Translations under genes and position numbers: made by a program
The notes under the pieces: generated by a model
The model's database searches: none
What the model was told of the DNA's origin: nothing
The model's input: the letters and a program-made list of their open reading frames with translations, nothing else
Shown here: piece by piece, positions 27,993 through 35,641 of the stretch
How positions within the stretch are numbered: the stretch's first letter is position 1
Layout: every line of letters starts with the position of its first letter
Source: Streptoalloteichus tenebrarius
GTDB lineage: Bacteria > Actinomycetota > Actinomycetes > Mycobacteriales > Pseudonocardiaceae
Assembly: GCF_024171885.1 (NCBI RefSeq)
Contig: NZ_JAMTCP010000007.1
Coordinates: 124,001-188,000, forward strand
Direction of reading: 5' to 3'
DNA length: 64,000 nt

Positions 27993-28153
27993 GTCCAGAC
28001 CAACACCAACGACCCTGAGGCTGATGGCCTCCAGGGGAGGAAACGCATGCGCCCGTAGAAGGCGCAAAGCGTGCGGGCGCTCGTCAGGCCCAGGGCTCTC
28101 ACGGAGCGACAGTTCGCTGAACTGCTCGCATGGATGCTGCTCGCGCTGGACCC

Positions 28154-28289
28154 GGCCAGCTCGACCGCGCGGGGGGACGGGCAGGGTCACCCGCACCCGC
28201 CGCCGACGCAGAGGCGCCATGCGACGGTTCCACGCGGCCCAGGACTCCGGATTGGCCAGGTACATGATGGTGCAACGCTTCTTGCTCAT
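28154..28289 (-). pseudogene. Frameshifted second copy of the SKKRC-type gene
   Basis: Starts well: ATG at 28289 with GGGAGG seven bases upstream and SKKRCTIMYLANPESWAAWNRRMAPLRRRRVRVTLPVP matching the copy at 26354 in parts. An extra base in a run of C/G then shifts the frame, and the similarity ends near 28154. The shifted frame runs on antisense to the GntR gene with no sense. Hence a truncated remnant. Confidence 0.8.
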
Positions 28290-28354
28290 ACGGATACCTC
28301 CCGCACATTGATCCACTCAGGACAGACAAGTGAATGGATGGCCCGTTGGATGGT

Positions 28355-28429
28355 GGCGGCGGGACCGGGGTCAGGGATGGGAGGGGACCCGGTCCCGCCG
28401 CCGAGGCCCCGGTCCACCAGCGGGGCCTC
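28355..28429. other. Two consecutive perfect hairpins (copy 2)
   Basis: Identical to the pair at 26617-26691: 15-bp stem 28355-28369 / 28388-28402, then 9-bp stem 28403-28411 / 28421-28429. Confidence 0.8.
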
Positions 28430-28509
28430 ATCCCGCGTCTCGCCCGCTACTGGGGCAGCCCAGCCATCCGGGAGGATGTGGCAGGGCTGAACGAACGAGA
28501 CGCGGCCGC

Positions 28510-28593
28510 CTATCTCAAGCCAGCCACAACCGTGGCCAGGAGGTAGCCGACATCGCTGGGCAGCAGGAGCACCGCGACCAGCAGCGCGATCAC
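28510..28593 (-). CDS. Possible 27-aa hydrophobic peptide (copy 2, GTG start)
   Basis: GTG overlaps the stop of the 71-residue gene as GTGA, a normal coupling arrangement. The product is a single hydrophobic helix containing IALLVAVLLLPSDVGYLLA and ends TVVAGLR. A low-confidence micropeptide, somewhat better supported than its copy 1 partner because of the start codon. Confidence 0.4.
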   Translation of the reverse strand: MIALLVAVLLLPSDVGYLLATVVAGLR

Positions 28594-28805
28594 GGTTCGG
28601 GCGACACGGGCAACACGGACCCGAACCCGGATCGGGGGCCGGGCAGCACGAGAACGAAGCCGCCGTCGGCGGTGGGGACCAGCACGTCTCTGAGTTCGAC
28701 CCCGCACACCTGGCATTCGGGGCGGACACACCGCGCCCAGTGCCCGAGCATCCAGAACGCAACCCCAAGCAGACCCACCGCGAGGCCAGTCACGAACAGA
28801 CCCAC
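28590..28805 (-). CDS. Small membrane protein with cysteine motif (71 aa)
   Basis: GTG at 28805 with GGGGAG seven bases upstream; a TTG at 28853 gives a longer form without a ribosome binding site. One N-terminal helix (LFVTGLAVGLLGVAFWMLG), then a Cys-rich stretch CVRPECQVCGVEL that could hold a metal, and a proline-rich end. It holds the same place in the cassette as the 74-residue gene at 26855 but is not similar in sequence. Confidence 0.5.
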   Translation of the reverse strand: MGLFVTGLAVGLLGVAFWMLGHWARCVRPECQVCGVELRDVLVPTADGGFVLVLPGPRSGFGSVLPVSPEP

Positions 28806-28984
28806 CTCTGGGCTCCCCGCGTAGTGCGCCAGAGGATGTTCCTCGTCTCGCAAGGTGACGCCAGGGCACTGCTGGAAAGTTGAATCACCGCGACCTCCGG
28901 CACTGGCGAGGATGTTGTGTCCCGGCTACCAGCAGTCAGCCGTGGTAGCGGTCACCACGCTAGGGAGGTCTCGGTGATCAATTA

Positions 28985-29016
28985 GGGACAGACTGTCCCC
29001 TGGGACAGTCTGTCCC
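28985..29016. promoter_or_regulatory. 32-bp double palindrome
   Basis: Arms GGGACAGACTGTCCC (28985-28999) and GGGACAGTCTGTCCC (29002-29016) are exact reverse complements with a 2-base centre, and each arm is itself a palindrome around one base. It lies 20 bases past the XRE gene stop and about 180 bases upstream of the small membrane protein start. Either a strong terminator or a tandem operator for two dimers, with the XRE protein as candidate. Confidence 0.75.
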
Positions 29017-29036
29017 CATTCGATGGGGTGACAGGG

Positions 29037-30251
29037 TTACACGAGTACCTTCACGCGCTCGGCCAACGCGGACGCTTCCCGCCGCACGGCGTCCCTGCCG
29101 TTCCGGGCGAGGTCGGCGATCACCTCTCGCGCCGGCAAGGAGAACTGGACGGCTTCGCGCGAGTACCGCTCGGCCTGCACCAGTGGAAGCAGCGCTGTCG
29201 TGTCGCGGCGTTGGTGGTAGGCGCGGGCGACATTGATCAGGTGCTGGGCCTGCCAGACCCTTGAAGGAATGTCGTCCGGTTCGATCGCGTCAGCGTGCCG
29301 AAGTGCCTCGCTCACATCCCCGAGGCTCTGTGCCACCCAGCATCGGTGAACATCAACGTGGGATCGAGAGAACGGGTGCCGAGGGTGCACATATCCCGTG
29401 GGGAGTCGGGAAGCCACGCGGTCGGCCTCCTCCACCGCCAGCCATGCCGACGGGTCGCCCAGATGCCGGGCGGCGGTGCTGGCGATGGCGAGGTGCAGCG
29501 CACCTCGCATCCCCCAGACATCGTGGTCGCCGCTCTCAAGAACCGGATTGAGGGCTTCGACCGCCGTGTGCAGCACATCGAGCGCGCCTTCCGCCTGGCC
29601 ACTCGCTCGGAGAGCGAACGCGTAGTACATCAAGGCGCTCGCCCGTGCGGTCGGATTGTCCGCGTCCTCGCCCATCTGGAGTCCGCGATCGACTGTCAGC
29701 CAGTACCAGTGCGTGGCTCCATCGACCCAGGCGAGGTATGCCTGTCCGAGGTGGTACACCTCGGACAGCACGAAGCGTGCTGTCCTGCGGTCCGCATCGC
29801 TGTCGGCCCCGGCCACCGCCATCCGGGCGCCCGTGATCAGGCTTGGCAGCGCGGAGGCGACGTCGGTTCGCATCGTGGGGCTGTTGTGCCAGGTCCGCCA
29901 CGTCGAGTGGACCCGAGCCTTGAGGTGGTCGAGCGCGACAGGCTCGTCGTTTCGCGGGAGATAGGTGGTGAGGGCAAGGCCGACGGAGTCGGCGAGTGGG
30001 TGGCTGGGGCGGTCGGTGGTGACAACCGGGGTGGCCAGGTCGTCGCCGTAGATTTCCCGGAAGTCTCGGATTCCGAGCTGGCGGGCCAGCCGAGTGGCCA
30101 TCTGGACGGTGAGTCCGCGCTCGCCGCGCTCGATCTTCTTCAACCAGTCCTCGGACTTGCCGAGAAGACCAGCGAGTGCGGCGCGGCTCTTTCCCGCGCG
30201 CTCACGCAGCTTCCGAACTCGGGTACCGATGGTGGCATCGGAGCCGGGCAT
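29037..30251 (-). CDS. XRE-family transcriptional regulator with TPR-like C-terminal region
   Basis: 404 residues; the ATG at 30251 follows GGGAGG. N-terminal HTH at about 8-60 (RVRKLRERAGKSRAALAGLLGKSEDWLKKIERGERG). The remaining 340 residues are helical with repeats rich in Ala and Leu (GARMAVAGADSDADR, ALMYYAFALRASGQAEGAL, HRCWVAQSLGDVSEALRHA), as in peptide-sensing or BldD-region regulators of actinomycetes. The signal is unknown. The double palindrome at 28985 may be its operator. Confidence 0.85.
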   Translation of the reverse strand: MPGSDATIGTRVRKLRERAGKSRAALAGLLGKSEDWLKKIERGERGLTVQMATRLARQLGIRDFREIYGDDLATPVVTTDRPSHPLADSVGLALTTYLPRNDEPVALDHLKARVHSTWRTWHNSPTMRTDVASALPSLITGARMAVAGADSDADRRTARFVLSEVYHLGQAYLAWVDGATHWYWLTVDRGLQMGEDADNPTARASALMYYAFALRASGQAEGALDVLHTAVEALNPVLESGDHDVWGMRGALHLAIASTAARHLGDPSAWLAVEEADRVASRLPTGYVHPRHPFSRSHVDVHRCWVAQSLGDVSEALRHADAIEPDDIPSRVWQAQHLINVARAYHQRRDTTALLPLVQAERYSREAVQFSLPAREVIADLARNGRDAVRREASALAERVKVLV

Positions 30252-30311
30252 TGCGCCTCCCGCGTGCTTGCCGTGTCGTCTCCGTAGCCGAGAGTAGCGC
30301 TACTGCGACAC

Positions 30312-30470
30312 TCAACTACTTTCCCAGGGTTCGGAGAGTGCGCTCCCCATGTCGAGGGGTTGGCCGGTGCGGCCCCGTCGGAAAGTGGTGATCTCCCACC
30401 CAGCCGCCGTGGCTGCCTCCACGACGGCGCGACCGTAGAACCAGGAGCCGCCGAGAACCAACAGGCGCAT
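30312..30470 (-). pseudogene. N-terminal fragment of an NAD-dependent epimerase/reductase
   Basis: The ATG at 30470 opens a typical extended-SDR start (RLLVLGGSWFYGRAVVEAATAAGWEITTFRRGRTG) with the nucleotide-binding glycines, but the frame ends after 52 residues where relatives have about 300. The rest of the gene is absent. A rearrangement breakpoint lies nearby, since the next gene to the right is also incomplete. Confidence 0.75.
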
Positions 30471-30531
30471 GGCGTGATCCTCGCGGTGGTCGCATGAACG
30501 GCTCAAGTCCTCCAGGACGCCGTTGCCGAAA

Positions 30532-30546
30532 GACTCACCCCCGCGT
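30532..30546. repeat. Isolated half of a CRISPR repeat
   Basis: GACTCACCCCCGCGT is identical to the first 15 bases of the repeat at 19.8-20.2 kb; the match then stops. There is no second copy and no spacer periodicity here. Chance identity over 15 bases in 64 kb is unlikely, even at high GC. Confidence 0.55.
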
Positions 30547-30644
30547 ACCCCGGTTCCCACCACCCTGGCGGACCTCTTCTCGTTGACCTACAACCATCGT
30601 TTGCGGCGACCGTCGACGCGGTCTCCAACCTTGGGAGGGCGGAC

Positions 30645-31661
30645 GTGGACCGTAGGAAGTTCCTCACATCGGCACCTTTCGCGGCGCTCGCGGCGGTTGG
30701 CCCGTCCCGGGACTGGCTGCTCAACACCCTGGAGCAGATGCCCGAACCCGGCCGGCGGGTGCGGCTGGAAGACGTGACCGCCGTGAGGAACATGTTCAGC
30801 ACGTTTCAGGAGATGGACATCTTCCAGGGCGGCGGGTCCGGGCGCATGGCGCTGGCGGCCTACATGAACGAGCATGTCTATCCCCTCCTGCGCCGCACCT
30901 ACACACAGGAGGTCCACCGGGCGTTGTGCGCCGCGGCGGCGGAACAGACGTATCTCCTCGGGTGGATGGCGTTCGACAACGGCGAGCACGGCACCGCGCA
31001 GCGGTACCTGATCCAGGCCCTCCGGCTGGCGGAAGAGTCCCAGGACCCGGCGCTGGGCGCGCACGTGCTCGCCGGGATGGCGGACCAGGCAACCCTGCTG
31101 GGGTCTCCGCAGGAAGGCCGGAGGCTCGCCCAGGCGGGTCGACAGGGCCTCTCCCGGGTGAACTCGCCCGCGTGCCTGGCGGACCTGTGGACGTTGGAGG
31201 CGCGAGCGCTGGCGGTGATGGGCGACAAGGCCGGGACAGCGCATGCGATCAACGAGGCCGAGCGCGCGTTCGCGCGGGTCGAACCCGGCCGCGAGCCCGA
31301 ATGGGCGCGGTTCATCGACCCCGCGTACCTCTGCGGAGAGTGGGCGAACGCGTTCCGGGACCTGGGGCAGCCGGAGTTGGCGGAACCGCACGCCCGGCGG
31401 TCGATCGCCCATGCTCGCCAGCAGAACCGTGCTCGCCGAGGCGCGCTCTCGTATGCGGCGTTGTCGGTGACCCATCTGCAACGACGGGATCTGGACGCGG
31501 CGCACGCCGCAGGGGTACGCACCCTCGATCTCGCCCGCAGGGTCAAGTCGTCGCGTTCGGTGGAGGCCGTCCGCGACGTTCAGCGCCGCATGCTGTCCTA
31601 TGGTCCGCACCCGCTCGTGGCGGACTTCAACGAGCGCGCACGCGTCCTGCTCGCGGCGTGA
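30645..31661 (+). CDS. TPR-type regulator fragment lacking its HTH domain
   Basis: 338 residues from a GTG. It begins VDRRKFLTSAPFAALAAVGPSRDWLL, a segment that in many actinomycete XRE regulators joins the HTH domain to the TPR-like part, and then continues as a helical repeat protein (AAAAEQTYLLGWMAFDNGEHGTAQRYLIQALRLAEES). The HTH half is missing: upstream DNA in other frames shows only short relics. It is either a truncated regulator or a frameshifted one. The Arg-Arg start can mimic a Tat signal but is not one here. Confidence 0.7.
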   Translation: MDRRKFLTSAPFAALAAVGPSRDWLLNTLEQMPEPGRRVRLEDVTAVRNMFSTFQEMDIFQGGGSGRMALAAYMNEHVYPLLRRTYTQEVHRALCAAAAEQTYLLGWMAFDNGEHGTAQRYLIQALRLAEESQDPALGAHVLAGMADQATLLGSPQEGRRLAQAGRQGLSRVNSPACLADLWTLEARALAVMGDKAGTAHAINEAERAFARVEPGREPEWARFIDPAYLCGEWANAFRDLGQPELAEPHARRSIAHARQQNRARRGALSYAALSVTHLQRRDLDAAHAAGVRTLDLARRVKSSRSVEAVRDVQRRMLSYGPHPLVADFNERARVLLAA

Positions 31662-31676
31662 AGAAGCCCCAAACAG

Positions 31677-31711
31677 GCGGGTGGGGCACCTCGGAGAGGT
31701 ACCCCACCCGC
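31677..31711. terminator. Strong hairpin between convergent genes
   Basis: Arms GCGGGTGGGG / CCCCACCCGC continue through ACCTC / GAGGT with one mismatch and a 3-base loop. It lies 15 bases past the TPR gene stop and before the end of the oppF-type gene, so it can serve both. Confidence 0.85.
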
Positions 31712-31754
31712 TGTTGTGGCCCTGTTGTGGCCCTGTTGTGGCGCTGTTGTGGCC
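31711..31754. repeat. Four tandem copies of an 11-bp unit
   Basis: CTGTTGTGGCC repeated four times (one unit ends in G), directly after the hairpin at 31677. T-containing units may lengthen the termination zone. Non-coding. Confidence 0.9.
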
Positions 31755-31779
31755 CGGATATGGGGACCCGGCTCTGCGC

Positions 31780-32781
31780 CTACCGGTGAGGGTTGGCGGT
31801 GGCGACCTCGTCGGCGAACAGACAGCGGGCGGTGTGGCCGTCGCCGAGGTCGAAGGGCGGCGGCACCTGCTGCGCGCACTCGGGCCGCGCCATCCAGCAC
31901 CGGGTGTGGAAGGAACAGCCGCTCGGCGGGTTGATCGGCGACGGCGGGTCGCCCTCCAACAGGATGCGGCCGACGGCCGGGCGGTCGAAGTCCGGGCGGG
32001 GCGCCGCCGAGAGCAGCGCGCGGGTGTAGGGGTGCGACGGTCGGTCGTAGACCGCGTCGCAGGGACCCTCCTCGACGATCCGACCCAGGTACATGGTGAT
32101 CACGCGGTCGGAGAAGTGCCGCACCACGTCCAGGTCGTGCGCGATGAACACGATGGTCAGCCCGAGTTCCCGCCGCAGCTCGGTGAGCAGGTTGATCACC
32201 TGCGCCCTGACCGAGACGTCGAGCGCCGACACCGGCTCGTCGCAGACCAGGATCTCCGGGTTGAGCGCGATCCCCCTGGCGATGCCGATCCGCTGCCGCT
32301 GCCCGCCGGAGAACTCGTGCGGGTAGCGGTCGAGGTGGTCGGGGTCGAGCCCGACCATGTCCAGCAGCTCCCGCACCCGGTCCCGAATCCGGTGCTTGGG
32401 CACGAGATCCCGGTGGATGCGGAAGGGCTCGCCGACGATGTTGGCCACCGTCTTGCGCGGGTCCAGCGAGGCGTACGGGTCCTGGAACAGCAACTGGATG
32501 TTGCGCCGCATGGTGTTCCAGTCGGCGCCGCGCACCGCGTTGATGTCCTTGCCCCGGTAACGGATCTCGCCCGAGGTCGGCTTTTCCAGCGCGACCAGCA
32601 GCTTGGCCAATGTGGACTTCCCGCAGCCCGACTCGCCGACCACGCCGAGGGCCTCACCCCGGTACAGCGTCAGGTCGATCCCGTCCACGGCGCGCACGAC
32701 GTCCTTCTGCCACGGCCGCCCCGGTCGCCGCTTCTGGTAGTGCCTGGTGACGTCGCGCACCTCCAGCACGGCCTCGCTCAT
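31780..32781 (-). CDS. Oligopeptide/dipeptide ABC transporter ATPase, OppF/DppF type
   Basis: 333 residues; the ATG overlaps the upstream ATPase stop (ATGA). Walker A GESGCGKST, Q-loop LLFQDPYASLDPR, signature FSGGQRQRIGIARGI, Walker B ILVCDEPVSALDVS, H-loop IAHDL. The C-terminal oligo_HPY extension with cysteines (CSFHTRCWMARPEC) is typical of the family. Last gene of the five-gene uptake operon. Confidence 0.94.
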   Translation of the reverse strand: MSEAVLEVRDVTRHYQKRRPGRPWQKDVVRAVDGIDLTLYRGEALGVVGESGCGKSTLAKLLVALEKPTSGEIRYRGKDINAVRGADWNTMRRNIQLLFQDPYASLDPRKTVANIVGEPFRIHRDLVPKHRIRDRVRELLDMVGLDPDHLDRYPHEFSGGQRQRIGIARGIALNPEILVCDEPVSALDVSVRAQVINLLTELRRELGLTIVFIAHDLDVVRHFSDRVITMYLGRIVEEGPCDAVYDRPSHPYTRALLSAAPRPDFDRPAVGRILLEGDPPSPINPPSGCSFHTRCWMARPECAQQVPPPFDLGDGHTARCLFADEVATANPHR

Positions 32782-33821
32782 CGTTCGCCCACCTTCGTCC
32801 AGAAGTGACACGCGCTCTCCCGACCGTCCTTGACCGGCAGGAGCGGGGGCTCGTCGGTCCGGCACCGGGGCTGGGCCAACGGGCACCGCGGATGGAACTG
32901 GCACCCGCCGGGCCGGGCGGTCAGGCTGGGCGGCATGCCGGGAATGGCCGGCAACGCGCTGCCCCTGGGCAGATCGCGCGGGATCGAGGCCACGAGCCCG
33001 TGGCTGTAGGGGTGCACCGGGTCGAGGAACAGGTCCCTGACGCGGCTGCGCTCCACGATCCGCCCGGCATACATCACCACCGCGTTGGTGGCCACCTGCG
33101 CGGCCACCCCGAGGTCGTGGGTGATCAGGATCAGGCCCATGTCGCGTTCCCGCTGCTGCTCGGCGAGCAGGTCGAGGATCTGGGCCTGCACCGTGACGTC
33201 CAGCGCCGTGGTCGGCTCGTCCGCGATGACCACCTTGGGGTCCAGCGCCAACGCCATCGCGATCACGATGCGCTGCCGCATGCCCCCGGAGAACTGGTGC
33301 GGGTAGTCGTGCGCCCTGCTGGCGGCGGCCGGGATGCGCACCCTGTCCATCATCTCGACCGCGCGCCGCCACGCCTCGCTCCGGCCCATCCCCCGGTGGA
33401 TGCGGTACAGCTCGGCGATCTGCCGGGCCACCGGCTGCACCGGGTTCAACGCGGACAGCGAGTCCTGGAACACCAACGCGATCTCGGAGCCGCGCGCGGC
33501 CCTCCGCTGCGCGGCCGGCAGGGTGAGCAGGTCCCTGCCCTCCAGCAGCACCGAGCCGCCCACGATCTCGGCCGGTGGGCTGTCCAGGATGCCCATGATC
33601 GCCTGGGCGGTGACGCTCTTGCCGGAGCCGGACTCGCCCAGCACGGCCAGGGTCTCCCCCGCCGCGACCGAGAAGCTGACGCCGTCCACCGCGTGCACCC
33701 TGCCGGCCCGCGTGTGGAAGTCCACCCGCAGGTCGGTCACCTCCAGCAGCGCCGACGACGACGGAGGAGAAGCAGGAGAAGCGGTGTCCACTGTGGACTT
33801 GGCACGGTTCGCGAGGTTCAC
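32778..33821 (-). CDS. Oligopeptide/dipeptide ABC transporter ATPase, OppD/DppD type
   Basis: 347 residues from a GTG at 33821, four bases from the preceding permease stop. A serine/alanine-rich start is followed by Walker A GESGSGKSV, FQDSLSALNPV, signature FSGGMRQRIVIAMAL, Walker B VVIADEPTTALDVT and H-loop ITHDLGV. The C-terminal Cys motif CQFHPRCPLAQPRC belongs to the oligo_HPY domain. Pairs with the OppF-type ATPase. Confidence 0.94.
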   Translation of the reverse strand: MNLANRAKSTVDTASPASPPSSSALLEVTDLRVDFHTRAGRVHAVDGVSFSVAAGETLAVLGESGSGKSVTAQAIMGILDSPPAEIVGGSVLLEGRDLLTLPAAQRRAARGSEIALVFQDSLSALNPVQPVARQIAELYRIHRGMGRSEAWRRAVEMMDRVRIPAAASRAHDYPHQFSGGMRQRIVIAMALALDPKVVIADEPTTALDVTVQAQILDLLAEQQRERDMGLILITHDLGVAAQVATNAVVMYAGRIVERSRVRDLFLDPVHPYSHGLVASIPRDLPRGSALPAIPGMPPSLTARPGGCQFHPRCPLAQPRCRTDEPPLLPVKDGRESACHFWTKVGER

Positions 33822-33825
33822 CGGG

Positions 33826-34701
33826 TCACCGCTCCTTCGGGTCGAGCGCGTCGCGGAGGCTGTCGCCGAGCACGACGAAGGCCAGCACCGCCAACGACAG
33901 GAAGATCGACGGGAAGATCACCAGGTGCGGGTGGGCCTGCCACTGGGAGTGCGCCGCCGAGAGCTGGAGGCCCCAGGAGATCGCCGGCGGCTGGAGCCCG
34001 ACGCCGAGGAAGGTCAGCGCCGCCTCCGCGGCGATCACCGCGCCGACCTCCAGCGTCTTCAGCACGATCAGCGGCGTCAGCGAGTTCGGCATGACGTGGC
34101 TGAGCAGCACCCGCGTGTGCCCCGACCCGAGCACGCGCGCGGCCTGCACGTACTCCAGGTTGCGCACCTTGAGCACCGAGCCGCGCATGTACCGCATCCC
34201 GCCCGGCCAGCCGAGCACGATCAGCACCAGCGACACCGACAGCACGTCGCGCTGCGGGAACATGTTCAGGACCACGATCGCGGCCACGATGAACGGCAAC
34301 CCGAACATGATGTCGGCCGTCCGGGAGACCACCCCGTCGACCAGGCCGCCGAAGTAGCCGGCGAGCCCGCCGAACACCGCCGCCAGCACGAAGGTCGCCA
34401 CCGTCACCAGCAGACCGATGCTGATCGACGACCGGGTGCCGTAGATGATGTTCGCCAGGTAGTCGCAGCCCTGGAGGTCGTAGCCGAAGGGGTGGCCGGA
34501 CGAGGGCCCCACCCCGCTGAAGGCCAACGAGCACGCCCTCGGGTCCACGCTGGTGAACAGCCCGGGGAACGCCGCCATCGCCAGGTACAGCAGGGTGATC
34601 AGGGCCGAGACCACGAACAGGGGCTTGCGCAGCAGACCGCGCAGGCCGTCGCGCCGCCGCGCCGGGGCGGCCGCCGGGGTAGCCAGAACCGTCTCAGACA
34701 C
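33826..34701 (-). CDS. Peptide-type ABC transporter permease, OppC/DppC type
   Basis: 291 residues, six membrane segments. A long N-terminus precedes the first helix (PLFVVSALITLLYLAMAAF). The EAA loop (EYVQAARVLGSGHTRVLLSHVMPNSLTPLIV) is clear, with the family ending GLQPPAISWGLQL and LGDSLRDALDPK. The start overlaps the OppB-type gene by eight bases. Confidence 0.94.
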   Translation of the reverse strand: MSETVLATPAAAPARRRDGLRGLLRKPLFVVSALITLLYLAMAAFPGLFTSVDPRACSLAFSGVGPSSGHPFGYDLQGCDYLANIIYGTRSSISIGLLVTVATFVLAAVFGGLAGYFGGLVDGVVSRTADIMFGLPFIVAAIVVLNMFPQRDVLSVSLVLIVLGWPGGMRYMRGSVLKVRNLEYVQAARVLGSGHTRVLLSHVMPNSLTPLIVLKTLEVGAVIAAEAALTFLGVGLQPPAISWGLQLSAAHSQWQAHPHLVIFPSIFLSLAVLAFVVLGDSLRDALDPKER

Positions 34702-35620
34702 GCCGCACCCTCGGGTCGATCAGGCCGTAGCAGAGGTCGACGACCAGGTTCACCAGCAGGTACACCAGGATGATGAAGGTGGCGACGCCGACCACCACCG
34801 AACCCTCCTGGGTCTGGATCGCCTGCACCATCAGACCGCCCACTCCGGGCAGGTTGAACACGGACTCCACGATCACCGCGCCGCCGAGCAGGGTGGCCAG
34901 GCTCAGACCGAGGTAGGTCACGACCGGGATCATCGAGTTGCGCATCGCGTGCCCCCACACCACGCGCGCCGGCGCGGCGCCCTTGGCCCGTGCGGTCCGG
35001 ATGAAGTCCGACCGCAGCACCTCCACCAGGCTGGACCGGGTGAGGCGGGCCAGCGGGGCCGCCGTCTCCAGCGCGATCACCAGCGCCGGCAGCAGGAAGC
35101 TCATGGGCCAGCCGTCGGCGATGCCCGCGATCGGGAACAACTGGAGGTTGACCCCGAACACGAGCTGCGCGATGAAGGCGAACACGAACCCGGGCAGGGC
35201 GATGAACAACACCGTGAAGCCCAGCGCCAGGTGGTCACCGAGCCGGCCGCGGCGCAGCGCCCCGTAGACGCCGACGCCGATGCCGATCACGATCTTCATG
35301 ACCCAGGCGGTCAACGCGAGGTTGAACGTGACGGGCCATCGCTCCGCGATCAGCTCGCTGACCGGCCGGCCGTGGAAGTCGGTGCCCAGGTCGCCGTGCG
35401 CCAGGCCGGTCATGTAGTACCAGTACTGCGTCCACAGCGACTCGTCGAGGTGGTACTGCTGGCGCAGCGCGGCGACGGTCGAGGGACTCAGCGGCCGGTT
35501 CCCGGCCATCGCGGCGATCGGGTCGCCCGGCAGGGCGTGCACCAGCGCGAAGATCAGGAAGGTGACCCCGATCAGCACCGGCACCATCGCCGCGAGCCGG
35601 CGCAGGACGTAACCCAGCAT
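34694..35620 (-). CDS. Peptide-type ABC transporter permease, OppB/DppB type
   Basis: 308 residues, six membrane segments. The N-terminus MLGYVLRRLAAMVPVLIGVTFLIFALVHALPGDP is diagnostic of the OppB subfamily. EAA loop at DFIRTARAKGAAPARVVWGHAMRNSMIPVV; the end (DLCYGLIDPRVR) is also typical. Begins 21 bases after the binding-protein gene. Confidence 0.95.
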   Translation of the reverse strand: MLGYVLRRLAAMVPVLIGVTFLIFALVHALPGDPIAAMAGNRPLSPSTVAALRQQYHLDESLWTQYWYYMTGLAHGDLGTDFHGRPVSELIAERWPVTFNLALTAWVMKIVIGIGVGVYGALRRGRLGDHLALGFTVLFIALPGFVFAFIAQLVFGVNLQLFPIAGIADGWPMSFLLPALVIALETAAPLARLTRSSLVEVLRSDFIRTARAKGAAPARVVWGHAMRNSMIPVVTYLGLSLATLLGGAVIVESVFNLPGVGGLMVQAIQTQEGSVVVGVATFIILVYLLVNLVVDLCYGLIDPRVRRV

Positions 35621-35641
35621 GCGTCTGTCCCGCCGTCCCCG

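Larger units (their letters stand above)
28154..28592. repeat. Long direct repeat, copy 2 (about 440 bp)
   Basis: Partner of 26420-26857. It includes the decayed SKKRC-type gene, the two hairpins and the 27-residue frame. The blocks 28351-28462 and 28484-28592 are almost identical to copy 1. Confidence 0.92.

Noticed and set aside
30645-30720. Tat signal peptide on the TPR protein (DRRKFL start)
   Set aside because: The RR-x-FL segment is the usual linker between HTH and TPR parts in XRE-type regulators; it has no proper hydrophobic core and Ala-x-Ala site, so export is unlikely.
31676-31760. Small RNA gene after the TPR regulator
   Set aside because: The hairpin and 11-bp repeats fit termination between convergent genes; no promoter was recognised.
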